This document shows positions 54,509-63,377 of a stretch of 64,000 nt of DNA, one piece after another; the first letter of the stretch is position 1, and every line of letters begins with the position of its first letter. The DNA is from Nocardioides sp. Root122 (lineage in GTDB: Bacteria; Actinomycetota; Actinomycetes; Propionibacteriales; Nocardioidaceae), in contig NZ_LMDE01000013.1 in the NCBI RefSeq assembly GCF_001425025.1, positions 191,934-255,933 on the forward strand. The letters run 5' to 3'. Under the pieces are notes generated by a model that was given only the letters and a program-made list of their open reading frames with translations, was not told the DNA's origin and made no database searches. A program made the position numbers and the translations under genes.

Positions 54509-55174
54509 TCAGAGCAGGCGGCGGTCCGAGGCCCACTTCGTGAGCTCGTGGCGGCTGGAGAGCTGGAGCTTGCGGAGCACCGAGGACATGTGGGTCTCCA
54601 CCGTCTTCACCGAGATGAAGAGCTCCTTGGCGACCTCCTTGTAGGCGTAGCCGCGGGCGATCAGGCGCATCACCTCCCGCTCGCGCTCGGTCAGCCGGTC
54701 AAGGTCCTCGTCGACCGCCGCGACGTCGATCGACCCGGCGAAGGCGTCGAGCACGAAGCCGGCCAGCCGCGGCGAGAACACCGCGTCTCCCCCGGCCACC
54801 CGGGCGATCGCGTCGACCAGCTCCGGACCGGTGATGGTCTTGGTGACGTAGCCGCGGGCGCCGCCGCGGATCGTGCCGATCACGTCCTCGGCGGCGTCGG
54901 AGACCGACAGGGCGAGGTAGAGCGTGTCGGGCGAGGGGTGGCGACGCATCACCTCGACCCCGCCGCCGCCGGGCAGGTGCACGTCGAGCAGCACGACCTG
55001 CGGCTGGAGCTCGCGCACGACGGCGACGGCCGCGTCGGCGTCGGCGGCCTCGCCGACGACCTCGACGACACCCGCACCGGCCGCGGCCAGCTCGGCCCGG
55101 ACCCCGGCCCGGAACATGGCGTGGTCGTCCACCAGGACGACCCGCACGGGGCCGCTCGGACTGGCCTGGCTCAT
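54509..55174 (-). CDS. NarL/LuxR-family response regulator
   Basis: 221 residues. The receiver domain starts VRVVLVDDHAMFRAGVRAEL with the acidic pair and has the phospho-acceptor Asp in QVVLLDVHLPGGGG (about residue 59), the Ser/Thr-like switch in LALSVSDAAED and the Lys in GARGYVTKTI. The C-terminal LuxR-type HTH is LTEREREVMRLIARGYAYKE, VAKELFISVKTVETHMSSVL. The start overlaps the kinase stop by 4 bp (ATGA). It is the DNA-binding half of the two-component system with the adjacent PspC kinase. Confidence 0.94.
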   Translation of the reverse strand: MSQASPSGPVRVVLVDDHAMFRAGVRAELAAAGAGVVEVVGEAADADAAVAVVRELQPQVVLLDVHLPGGGGVEVMRRHPSPDTLYLALSVSDAAEDVIGTIRGGARGYVTKTITGPELVDAIARVAGGDAVFSPRLAGFVLDAFAGSIDVAAVDEDLDRLTEREREVMRLIARGYAYKEVAKELFISVKTVETHMSSVLRKLQLSSRHELTKWASDRRLL

Positions 55175-56514
55175 CGGTTCTCCTCGTCGGTGGTGTGGTC
55201 CTGCGACCGGGACTGGCTGCGGGGCATGTGCAGACGGACCTCGGTGCCCTCGCCGGGAGCAGAGCGTACGTCCGCGCTCCCCCCGTGGCGGGCCATCCGG
55301 TCCACGATGCTGTTGCGGACGCCCTGGCGGTCGTGGGCGACGCCGTCCACGTCGAACCCTGCCCCGCGGTCGCGGACGAAGACGTCGACCGCACCGGGGG
55401 TCGTCTCGGCGTAGACGTCGGCGCGCTGGGTGCCGGCGTGCTTGGCGACGTTGACCACCGCCTCGCGTGCGGCGAGCACGAGCGGGCGGAGCGACTCGTC
55501 GAGGTCGCAGTCACCGACGGTGACCACGTCGACCACGACCGGGTGCTGGGTCTCGACGTCGGCCGCCATCTCCTTGAGCGCGCCGGCGAGCGTGGTGGCG
55601 TCGGAGCTGTCGGCCTCGAACAGCCACCGCCGGAGGTCGCGCTCCTGCGAGCGCGCCAGCCGGGCGACGGTGGTCGCGTCGTGCGAGTTCTTCTGGATCA
55701 GCGCGAGCGTCTGGAGCACCGAGTCGTGCAGATGGGCGGCCATGTCGGCGCGCTCCTGGGTGCGGACCCGCTCGGCGCGCTCGGCGCCGAGGTCGTCGAT
55801 CAGTCGCATCGCCCACGGTCCGACCACGATCGCGAGGCCGACGAGCCCCAGCAGCCCGGCGACCAGGACCGGCACGGCGAAGGTCGCCTGGCCCGCGGCC
55901 ACGGCGAAGACGATCAGCGCGGTCAGGATCAGGCCGAGCCCGGCCGCGAAGCGGGTGTAGGCCGCCCACCCGCCGTTGCCGAAGACCGCCCGGAACGGGT
56001 CGATCCGGCCCGAGGAGTCGATCCAGCGCTCGCGCTGGGCCTCGTCGGCCTGCCGCCACAGCAGGCCGATGCCGGCGATGCCGAGGACGACGGGCCAGAA
56101 GAGCGCGCCCTGGCCGAAGATCCCCTCGAAGCCCAGCACCACGCCGAAGAGCAGCGCGCCGATCGCGATCGCCGGGCCGGCGTCACGCAGCCGCGACCGG
56201 CGCCCGGGACGCTTGCCGGTGCGGGTCGCGCTCTCGAGGCCGGGGGCACTCACCTCGAAGCCCCGGTCGGCGGGCAGGAACACCCACAGCCCGGCGTAGA
56301 GCATGAGGCCGAAGCCGCCCAGCAGCGCGGTCGCGACGAAGAACACCCGCACCCACAGCACCGGCACCGCCAGGTGGGCGGCCAGGCCGGACGCGACGCC
56401 ACCGGCGATCGGAGCGGTGAGGTCGCGGTGGGCACGGCGCGGCTGCGCGGCACGCCAGGCGGGGACGCCGCCGGGCGCGGCGTGGGGGGTCGAGCCGGGG
56501 GTGGTGTTGCTCAT
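55171..56514 (-). CDS. PspC-domain sensor histidine kinase
   Basis: 447 residues from the ATG at 56514 (MSNTTPGSTPHAAPG). A PspC domain occupies ~30-95 (APIAGGVASGLAAHLAVPVL and LYAGLWVFLPADRG), followed by several membrane spans to ~235. The dimerisation/phospho-acceptor helix of the HisKA_3 type is MAAHLHDSVLQTLALIQKNS, where the His of LHDSV is the phosphorylation site. The ATPase domain shows EAVVNVAKHAG (N box), VRDRGAGFD (G1) and RMARHGGSADVRSAPGEGTE (G2). It senses an envelope signal and phosphorylates the regulator encoded next. Divergent from another PspC-domain gene across 156 bp. Confidence 0.93.
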   Translation of the reverse strand: MSNTTPGSTPHAAPGGVPAWRAAQPRRAHRDLTAPIAGGVASGLAAHLAVPVLWVRVFFVATALLGGFGLMLYAGLWVFLPADRGFEVSAPGLESATRTGKRPGRRSRLRDAGPAIAIGALLFGVVLGFEGIFGQGALFWPVVLGIAGIGLLWRQADEAQRERWIDSSGRIDPFRAVFGNGGWAAYTRFAAGLGLILTALIVFAVAAGQATFAVPVLVAGLLGLVGLAIVVGPWAMRLIDDLGAERAERVRTQERADMAAHLHDSVLQTLALIQKNSHDATTVARLARSQERDLRRWLFEADSSDATTLAGALKEMAADVETQHPVVVDVVTVGDCDLDESLRPLVLAAREAVVNVAKHAGTQRADVYAETTPGAVDVFVRDRGAGFDVDGVAHDRQGVRNSIVDRMARHGGSADVRSAPGEGTEVRLHMPRSQSRSQDHTTDEENR

Positions 56515-56670
56515 CGTGGATCCATCGTCGCAGGCACGCACCCGCCGAACCATGAGGATCGACCCCGACCCGACCCTGAGTCGCTCCCCGGTGCACGTGG
56601 GAGGAACCAGGGCGAGGAATCAGGGCTGTCCCCGATGGTCCGGAGGCGTGCGGCGGACCAGAGTGGAGCC

Positions 56671-57924
56671 ATGGACAACGCCAGCCCCACCACCGAGCAG
56701 CCCACGCCGCCCAGCGGCGGCCACGGTCCTCGCGTCACCCGCGAGGAGATGAAGGACCTCGGCCGCCTGCGTCGCAGCGTCACCGACCGCCACATCGCGG
56801 GTGTCGCCGGCGGTCTGGCCCGTCACCTCGACATCGACCCGATCATCGTGCGGGTCGCGCTGGTGGTGGCCGTGTTCTTCGGCGGCGCAGGCCTGCTGGC
56901 CTACATCGGCGCCTGGGTCCTCGTGCCCGAGGAGGGCACGAACGACGAGCCGCTCGGCCTCGACCAGCGCAGCCGCACCCTCGCCCTCGCCGGTGTCGGC
57001 GTGCTGGCCGTCGTGTGCGCCTTCGGCGACTGGGCCGGCGCCTTCTGGTTCCCGTGGCCGCTCGCGATCGTCGCCGTGCTCGTGGTGTGGTTCCTCAACC
57101 GCAAGCAGAAGTCCGATTCCGGCGGCGGCTACGGCTGGGCGCCGCCGACGCGGGGCGCACCGGTCACCACGCCGGGCGCGCCGGCCGCCGACGGCGTCAC
57201 CGGCGAGCCGTACGACCAGACGGACGTCCAGGCCTACGACCAGGCGTACGACCAGGCGCACGTCCAGCAGGGCTGGGTCCCGCCGGCGACGTACGCCAGG
57301 GGGCCGCGCCGTCCCCGCAACCCACGCCGCCGCGGGCCGCTGCTGTTCTTCTTCACCGTCGCGCTGGTCGCGCTCGCCGAGGGTGTGCTCGGCGTGGTCG
57401 ACCTGGCTGGCGCCACGGTCACCGACAGCGCCTACCCGGCGCTCGCCCTCGGGATCATCGCGCTGATGCTCCTGGTCGGATCGTTCTGGGGCCGCGCCGG
57501 CGGCCTGATCGCGCTGGGCCTGGTGGCGGCACTGGCCACCGCCGGAGCCTCCATCGGCGACCAGTTCCCCGACGACCACCACACCTACGTGCCGACCTCG
57601 CCCGGTGCCGTCGAGGACAGCTACGACTTCGGCGGGGGCGAGTTCCTGCTCGACCTGTCCGCGGTCAGCGACGTCGACGCCCTCGACGGACGCGACATCA
57701 CCATCGACGGCGTCGGCGGACGGATCGAGGTGGTCGTCCCCGACGGCATGGACGTCGACGTCACCACCGAGGTCGTGGCCGGCGACAGCCGGGTCTTCGA
57801 CCAGCGCAACGACGGCTTCGACATCAACGTCGACGGCTCCCGCGACGGCGGGGTCGGGGTGCCCGACATGTCCATCAACATCGACCTGGTCGCGGGCGAG
57901 GTCATCGTCCGTGAAGCCGCCTGA
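56671..57924 (+). CDS. PspC-domain membrane protein
   Basis: 417 residues from the ATG at 56671. An N-terminal PspC domain (~30-90: LRRSVTDRHIAGVAGGLARH, GLLAYIGAWVLVPEEG) is followed by two more spans, a Tyr/Asp/Gln-rich cytoplasmic linker with repeats such as QAYDQAYDQAH, a basic stretch RRPRNPRRRG, further spans, and a C-terminal beta-rich segment similar to the LiaF/DUF4097-like adhesin fold (DITIDGVGGRIEVVVPDGMD). A stem GGTCCG/CGGACC (56637-56659) lies just before the start. It is probably regulated by and may feed back on the divergent PspC two-component system. Confidence 0.87.
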   Translation: MDNASPTTEQPTPPSGGHGPRVTREEMKDLGRLRRSVTDRHIAGVAGGLARHLDIDPIIVRVALVVAVFFGGAGLLAYIGAWVLVPEEGTNDEPLGLDQRSRTLALAGVGVLAVVCAFGDWAGAFWFPWPLAIVAVLVVWFLNRKQKSDSGGGYGWAPPTRGAPVTTPGAPAADGVTGEPYDQTDVQAYDQAYDQAHVQQGWVPPATYARGPRRPRNPRRRGPLLFFFTVALVALAEGVLGVVDLAGATVTDSAYPALALGIIALMLLVGSFWGRAGGLIALGLVAALATAGASIGDQFPDDHHTYVPTSPGAVEDSYDFGGGEFLLDLSAVSDVDALDGRDITIDGVGGRIEVVVPDGMDVDVTTEVVAGDSRVFDQRNDGFDINVDGSRDGGVGVPDMSINIDLVAGEVIVREAA

Positions 57925-57934
57925 GGAGCCCGGG

Positions 57935-58261
57935 ATGAACGAGTTCGACAGCACGTACGACAGCACCCGCGACGCCGATCGGGACCCTGCGTGGGACACC
58001 GACGTCTACGGGCCCGACGACGAGCCGATGGTCGGCCCGCTCGACGCGCCGGAGAAGCCCACGGGCTTCCACCCGGTCAACATCGGCCAGCTCGTGATGG
58101 GCGTCGCCTTCGCCGGCATGGTGCTGGTGTGGGCCCTGGTCCAGGGCAACGTCGTCGAGACCGACGAGCTGCGCTGGCTGATGCCGATCCCGTGGCTCGC
58201 GGCGGGCGCCGCCGGCCTGGCCGCGACGGTGTGGCCGTCGCGGAGGTCACGCGCGATCTAG
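57935..58261 (+). CDS. small two-span membrane protein
   Basis: 108 residues from the ATG at 57935, ten bases after the PspC gene stop, so the two are likely an operon. The first ~45 residues are acidic (DSTRDADRDPAWDTDVYGPD). Two membrane spans follow: NIGQLVMGVAFAGMVLVWAL and LRWLMPIPWLAAGAAGLAAT, ending WPSRRSRAI. No family is recognised with confidence. Its stop overlaps that of the convergent aminotransferase gene as CTAG. Confidence 0.75.
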   Translation: MNEFDSTYDSTRDADRDPAWDTDVYGPDDEPMVGPLDAPEKPTGFHPVNIGQLVMGVAFAGMVLVWALVQGNVVETDELRWLMPIPWLAAGAAGLAATVWPSRRSRAI

Positions 58262-59946
58262 CCCAAGGAACAGGCCGGCAGCGCGAACCACCTGAGGTCG
58301 TCGAAGTCCTCGGTCAGGTGCGCGGTGTCCGACCAGTCCGGCGGTGATGCGGCGGCCATGATCGCGCGGCCCTCGTCGAGGTGCTCCCTGAGCACCGAGA
58401 CGGGGGCCGTCGTCGTGTGCCGGGGGTGGGTCATCGTGCCGTCGTCGGCATAGGACACGTCAGCGAGGCGCAGCGGCGGCTCGACCGGGCCGGTGCGGTG
58501 GTGCCACAGGCCGGTGAGCGGGTCGAAGCGATAGTCGCCGAGCAGCCGCCAGCCCTCGCGGGCCACGAGGCGGACGGCCTCCACGACGTAGGTGAAGACC
58601 TCCTCGTCGACGAAGTAGTTGAAGTTCACCCGCACCCAGCCGGGCTTGATGCCCTCGCAGCCGGTCGCGATCTGGGCCTCGAACCGGTGGCTGTGGTCGA
58701 GGTCGATGTCGAGCAGCCGGTGGCCGTAGGGGCCCGCGCACGAGCAGCCACCGCGGGTCTGGATCCCGAACAGGTCGTTGAGCAGCGCCACCACGAAGTT
58801 GTGGTGCAGGTAGGTCCCGTCGGGAGCCTTCACGACGAAGGACACGATCGAGAGCCGCTGCGAGTCGAGGTTGCCGAGGATCTGGATGGTCGGCTCGGCC
58901 ACCCATGCAGCGACGGCCCGCTCGAGCAGCTCCTCCTCGTGCGCCTGGATGGTCTCCACGCCGACGGCCTGCTTGAGCTGGAAGACGAGCCCGGCGCGGA
59001 TCGACTCCACGATCGCGGGGGTGCCGCCCTCCTCGCGGTGGGCCTTGTCGTCGAGGTAGCGGTGGTCGGTCGGGTTGACGTACATCACCGTGCCGCCGCC
59101 GGGCACGACCGGCACCCGGTTGGCCATCAGCTCACGGCGCACGACCAGCACGCCGGGGGTGCCCGGGCCGCCGATGAACTTGTGCGGGCTGATGAAGATC
59201 GCGTCCTTGCGGGAGCTGCCGGGGCCGTACATCTCGATGTCGACGTAGGGGGCACAGGCGGCGAAGTCCCAGAAGCTGAGGGCGCCGTGCTCGTGCAGCA
59301 GGTCGGCCACGCCCTCGGTGTCGGTGACGATCCCGGTGACGTTGGAGGCGGCGGAGAAGGAGCCGATCTTCAGCGGCCGGCCGGCGTGGCGCTCGAGCTC
59401 CTCGCGCAGGTGGTCGAGGGAGACCCGGCCGTCGGCGTCCTCGTGGATGGTCACGACGTCGGCGATCGTCTCGCGCCAGCTGACCTCGTTGGAGTGGTGC
59501 TCGAAGGGGCCGATGAACACGACCGGTCGCTCGTCGGCGGGGATCAGCGAGGTCAGGTGGTAGCGGTCCTCGAGCACGCACGGGACCCGCAGGCCGAGGA
59601 TGCCGATCAGCTTGTCGATGGCGGCCGTGCTGCCGGAGCCGCAGAAGACCACGACGGTCTCCTCGTCGCCGCCCACGGCGTCGCGGATGATGCGCCGGGC
59701 GTCCTCGCGCAGGCGGGTGGTCTGCAGGCCGGTGCCGCTCGCCTCGGTGTGGGTGTTGGCGTAGGCCGGCAGCACCTCCTCGCGGATGAAGTCCTCGATG
59801 AAGGCCAGGCTGCGCCCCGACGCCGTGTAGTCGGCGTAGGTCACCCGGCGCGGGCCGTAGGGGCCCTGCATCACCTGGTCGTCGCCGATCACGGACGCGC
59901 GGATGCGCTCGAGGAGGGCCTGCGAACGGTCCGTGGCGTGCGTCAC
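58258..59946 (-). CDS. class V-fold PLP-dependent aminotransferase/cysteine desulfurase-like enzyme
   Basis: 562 residues. The class V fold is shown by YADYTASGRSLAFIEDFIRE near the N-terminus, FCGSGSTAAIDKLIGILGL, the PLP-contact Asp in ALSFWDFAACAPYVDI, and the Schiff-base lysine in AIFISPHKFIGGPGTPGVLV. TRGGCSCAGPYGHRLL resembles the active-site Cys loop of cysteine desulfurases. The protein is ~150 residues longer than IscS; the extra part is at the C-terminus (YRFDPLTGLWHHRTGPVEPP). It probably acts on a sulfur- or amino-containing substrate, but no Isc/Suf genes are nearby, so the role is open. Confidence 0.82.
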   Translation of the reverse strand: MTHATDRSQALLERIRASVIGDDQVMQGPYGPRRVTYADYTASGRSLAFIEDFIREEVLPAYANTHTEASGTGLQTTRLREDARRIIRDAVGGDEETVVVFCGSGSTAAIDKLIGILGLRVPCVLEDRYHLTSLIPADERPVVFIGPFEHHSNEVSWRETIADVVTIHEDADGRVSLDHLREELERHAGRPLKIGSFSAASNVTGIVTDTEGVADLLHEHGALSFWDFAACAPYVDIEMYGPGSSRKDAIFISPHKFIGGPGTPGVLVVRRELMANRVPVVPGGGTVMYVNPTDHRYLDDKAHREEGGTPAIVESIRAGLVFQLKQAVGVETIQAHEEELLERAVAAWVAEPTIQILGNLDSQRLSIVSFVVKAPDGTYLHHNFVVALLNDLFGIQTRGGCSCAGPYGHRLLDIDLDHSHRFEAQIATGCEGIKPGWVRVNFNYFVDEEVFTYVVEAVRLVAREGWRLLGDYRFDPLTGLWHHRTGPVEPPLRLADVSYADDGTMTHPRHTTTAPVSVLREHLDEGRAIMAAASPPDWSDTAHLTEDFDDLRWFALPACSLG

Positions 59947-59983
59947 GCGCCGAGCGTACGCCGGTGCGCGGCCGCGTCCGTCA

Positions 59984-60997
59984 TCAGCAGGGCCGCACCT
60001 CCCGCAGGGCCGCGAGCGCCGCCTCGGGGTGGTCTGTGATCACCCCGTCGACCCCGGCGGCGAGCAGCGCACGCACCTCGGCCGCCATGTCCCCGAGCGC
60101 GTCGGGGGCCCCGCCGAGACGGAGGTTGCTGGGCAGGTAGCGGTTCTCCCCGCGCACCGTCCACACGTGCACCGTGAGGCCGCGCCGGTGCGCGTCGCGC
60201 ACGAGCGAGGACGGCGCGCCGATGGCGCCCACCGCGTCGCGCGGGAGCACGAGCGAGGTGTGCGGGCCGATGCCGTCGGCGTACTCGTCGATGCGGTCGA
60301 GCAGCTCCTCCGTCGGCTGCTCGCCCGCGTCGAGGAGCTGCACGATCGGCAGCCGGGAGCGGGCGGCGAGGCGGCGCAGGATGGGGGCCTCGAACGACAT
60401 GAGGACCACCCCCGCCCACGGGTGGTCGAGCCCGTGCCGCGCCAGGGCGCGCAGCAAGGGGACGTCGAGCGGCAGGCCCGCTGCATCGTGGTGGGCGGCG
60501 TGCTTGAGCTCGAGGAGCACGCCGACCGGCCGTCCCCGCCGGACCGACTCGGCGCCGACCATGGCCAGCACCTCGGTGAGCGTCGGGACGCCCTCCGCCC
60601 CGTCGTACGCCGTGTTGCCGGGGCGGGTCGCCGGCATCCGCTCGCGGGTGGCGAGCGTCTTGAGCTCGGGCAGGGTGAGGTCCTGCACGAACCACCCGCT
60701 CTGCACCACCCCGTCGACGACCCGGGTGCGGCGCAGGTGGGCGAGATCGGCACGCGACGCCACGTCGGTCGTCGTGCTGAGCTCGAGGTCGTGACGGGCG
60801 ACCAGGACCCCGTCGCGCGTGGCGACGAGGTCCAGCTCGATGTCGTCGACGCCCATCCGGATCGCGGTCCGGTAGGCGTCGAGGGTGTGCTCGGGACGGT
60901 GCCCGCTGGCGCCGCGGTGCGCAACCACGGCGGGCGTCAGGACCAACGACGGGGCCGTGCCGGCCCGGTCCTGGGGTGCCTCGCGGGTCACCGTCAT
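59984..60997 (-). CDS. glycerophosphodiester phosphodiesterase
   Basis: 337 residues from the ATG at 60997. The GDPD barrel signature is VVAHRGASGHRPEHTLDAYR (catalytic His, Arg) followed by MGVDDIELDLVATRDGVLVA and RHDLEL with the metal-binding Glu, Asp and second His. TVHVWTVRGENRYLPSNL and GVDGVITDHPEAAL close the barrel. No signal peptide is evident, so it is probably cytoplasmic. It releases glycerol-3-phosphate from glycerophosphodiesters. Divergent from the deacylase gene 48 bp away. Confidence 0.92.
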   Translation of the reverse strand: MTVTREAPQDRAGTAPSLVLTPAVVAHRGASGHRPEHTLDAYRTAIRMGVDDIELDLVATRDGVLVARHDLELSTTTDVASRADLAHLRRTRVVDGVVQSGWFVQDLTLPELKTLATRERMPATRPGNTAYDGAEGVPTLTEVLAMVGAESVRRGRPVGVLLELKHAAHHDAAGLPLDVPLLRALARHGLDHPWAGVVLMSFEAPILRRLAARSRLPIVQLLDAGEQPTEELLDRIDEYADGIGPHTSLVLPRDAVGAIGAPSSLVRDAHRRGLTVHVWTVRGENRYLPSNLRLGGAPDALGDMAAEVRALLAAGVDGVITDHPEAALAALREVRPC

Positions 60998-61045
60998 GGT
61001 CCGAGCGTGCACGGCCGACGGGACGGGGGGATGACGCCCGGGTGA

Positions 61046-61606
61046 ATGCCGCATGATGACCGCGTGACGCTCCCCTCCTTCCCCACCCTCACCTCGCTCC
61101 CGGCCGCCGAGCACCCCGACGCGGTGGCCCCGCCCGTCGCGGCCGCGCTGGCCGGGTGGGCGGGGGCGGCCGAGGTCGCCGTGGTCCGGATCGACCCCGA
61201 CCTCGCCGACACGGCGGCGATGAGCGAGGCCTACGACGTCCCCATGACGGCGGGCGGCAACTGCGTCGTCGTGGCGGGCTCGCGAGCGGGTGACGAGCGG
61301 ATCGCGGCCTGCGTCGTCCGCGCCGACACCCGCGCCGACGTCAACACGCTCGTGCGCAAGCTGCTCGACGTCCGCAAGTGCTCCTTCCTCCCGATGGACC
61401 GGGCCGTCGAAGAGACCGGCATGGAGTACGGCGGCATCACGCCCCTCGGGCTCCCGGAGGGCTGGCGGGTGCTGGTCCACGAGGCGCTGCTCGACGAGCC
61501 GGTCGTGGTGCTGGGCAGTGGCGTACGACGCTCCAAGCTGCTGGTGCCCGGACGGCTGCTGGCCGACCTGCCGGGCGCCGAGGTGGTGCCCGGCCTGGGG
61601 CGCTGA
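61046..61606 (+). CDS. YbaK/EbsC-family aminoacyl-tRNA deacylase
   Basis: 186 residues from the ATG at 61046; a GTG six codons on is an alternative. The YbaK/ProRS-INS fold is suggested by AGGNCVVVAGSRAGDERIAA, the conserved Lys in VRKLLDVRKCSFLPMDRAVE, and MEYGGITPLGLPEGWRVLV, which is the gly-rich substrate loop. Such proteins hydrolyse misacylated tRNAs, typically Cys-tRNAPro or Ala-tRNAPro. Substrate is not predictable here. Stand-alone by position, 55 bp before the ABC exporter genes. Confidence 0.85.
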   Translation: MPHDDRVTLPSFPTLTSLPAAEHPDAVAPPVAAALAGWAGAAEVAVVRIDPDLADTAAMSEAYDVPMTAGGNCVVVAGSRAGDERIAACVVRADTRADVNTLVRKLLDVRKCSFLPMDRAVEETGMEYGGITPLGLPEGWRVLVHEALLDEPVVVLGSGVRRSKLLVPGRLLADLPGAEVVPGLGR

Positions 61607-61661
61607 GCCGCGGTCGGAAAAGGATTCGTCCGCGACGGGACCGGAAATCTAGGCTCTACCG

Positions 61662-63377
61662 GTGCGCAGCCTTCCCCTCGACGATCCCGGAGTCGCGGAC
61701 CATCGCACGCCCGGGCGGTTCCTCTGGTGGCTGGCGATGGGCCAGCGGCGCACCCTGCTCGGCGGCATGGCGTTCGGCATCGTGTGGATGTCGTGCCAGG
61801 CGGTGATGCCCGCCGTGCTCGGACGGGCCATCGACCGCGGGGTCGCGGCGAAGGACGCGCGCGAGCTGGTGCTCTGGGCGGGTGTGATGTTCGCGATCGG
61901 TGTGGTGCAGGCCGTCAGCGGGATCGTGCGCCACCGGTTCGCCGTGACCAACTGGCTCACCGCCGCCTACCGCACGGTCCAGCTCGTCACCCGCCAGGCG
62001 GTCCACGTCGGCGGCGCGCTCCCGCGCAAGGTGTCCACGGGAGAGGTGGTCGCGGTCGGCTCCAGCGACCTCTCTCACCTCGGCAACGTGATGGACGTGA
62101 CCGCCCGCTTCGCCGGGGCGATCGTCAGCTTCCTCCTGGTCTCGGTGATCCTGCTGAGCACCTCGGTGACCCTGGGCCTGGTCGTGCTGATCGGCGTCCC
62201 GCTGCTGATGGCGATGATCGGTCCGATGCTCTCGCCGCTGCAGCGCCGCGCCGCCCACCAGCGGCAGATGATGAGCGACCTGTCCAACACCGCCACCGAC
62301 ATCGTCGGCGGGCTGCGCGTCCTGCGTGGCATCGGCGGCGAGCAGGTCTTCCTCGAGCGCTACCGCCGCGAGTCGCAGGCCACCCGCGCCGCCGGCGTCC
62401 AGGTCGCCAAGCTGCAGTCGGTGCTCGACGCCCTGCAGGTCTTCCTGCCCGGCGTCTTCGTCGTGCTGGTCGTCTGGCTCGGCGCCCGCTCGGCCGTCGC
62501 CGGACAGATCACCGCCGGCGAGCTGGTCGCCTTCTACGGCTACTCCGCGTTCCTGATGATCCCGCTGCGCACCGCGACCGAGTTCGCCAACAAGCTCATC
62601 CGCGCCCGCGTCTCGGCACGGCGGGTGTGCACGGTGCTGGCGCTGCAGCCGGACCTGACCGACCCGGAGTCCCCCCTGCCGTCCCCGCCCGCCGGCTCGC
62701 CGTTGCACGACGCCAGGTCGGGGATCACCGTCGCCCCCGGGCGGCTCACCGCGATCGTGTCCGACGACCCGGACGAGTCGGCGCTGCTCGCCGACCGCCT
62801 CGGGCTCGCCGCGGCCGAGGTCGACGACGACGTGACGCTGGGCGGCGTACCCCTCACCGCGCTGCCGCGCGCCGAGGTCCGTCGTCGGATCGTCGTCTCC
62901 GACACCTCGGCCCAGCTCTTCTCCGGCCGGCTCGCCGACCGCCTCGACGTGACGGGCCGCGGCGACGTCACCGCGGCGCTGTGGACCGCGAGTGCCGACG
63001 ACATCCTCGACGGCCTCCCGGAGCGCCTCGACACGATCGTGACCGAGCGGGGTCGCAGCTTCTCCGGCGGCCAGCGGCAGCGCCTCGTGCTGGCTCGCGC
63101 ACTCACCAGCGACCCGGAGGTCCTGGTGCTGGTCGAGCCGACGAGCGCCGTGGACGCCCACACGGAGGCCCGGATCGCCTCCCGGCTGCGCCAGCACCGC
63201 GCCGGTCGTACGACGGTGGTCACGACGGTCAGTCCGCTCCTGCTCGACACCGTCGACGAGGTCGCGTTCCTCGTGGGCGGGCGCGTCGTCGCGACGGGCA
63301 CCCACGCTTCTCTGCTGGAGACGGACCCCGGCTACCGGGCGGTCGTCGTGCGCGACGTCGCGGAGGTGGCGACGTGA
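61662..63377 (+). CDS. ABC exporter half-transporter with degenerate nucleotide-binding site
   Basis: 571 residues from the GTG at 61662. Residues ~25-315 are the six-span exporter domain (for example GMAFGIVWMSCQAVMPAVLG and QITAGELVAFYGYSAFLMIP). The NBD is abnormal: the Walker A position reads AIVSDDPDESALLADRLG with no GxxGxGKST, Walker B ends LVLVEPTSAVD where the family has LDEPTSALD, and the H-loop His is missing (TVVTTVSPLLLD). The signature FSGGQRQRLVLARAL is intact. Such a chain normally pairs with a competent partner in a heterodimeric exporter; the next gene, overlapping by 4 bp, is the obvious one. Substrate unknown. Confidence 0.88.
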   Translation: MRSLPLDDPGVADHRTPGRFLWWLAMGQRRTLLGGMAFGIVWMSCQAVMPAVLGRAIDRGVAAKDARELVLWAGVMFAIGVVQAVSGIVRHRFAVTNWLTAAYRTVQLVTRQAVHVGGALPRKVSTGEVVAVGSSDLSHLGNVMDVTARFAGAIVSFLLVSVILLSTSVTLGLVVLIGVPLLMAMIGPMLSPLQRRAAHQRQMMSDLSNTATDIVGGLRVLRGIGGEQVFLERYRRESQATRAAGVQVAKLQSVLDALQVFLPGVFVVLVVWLGARSAVAGQITAGELVAFYGYSAFLMIPLRTATEFANKLIRARVSARRVCTVLALQPDLTDPESPLPSPPAGSPLHDARSGITVAPGRLTAIVSDDPDESALLADRLGLAAAEVDDDVTLGGVPLTALPRAEVRRRIVVSDTSAQLFSGRLADRLDVTGRGDVTAALWTASADDILDGLPERLDTIVTERGRSFSGGQRQRLVLARALTSDPEVLVLVEPTSAVDAHTEARIASRLRQHRAGRTTVVTTVSPLLLDTVDEVAFLVGGRVVATGTHASLLETDPGYRAVVVRDVAEVAT

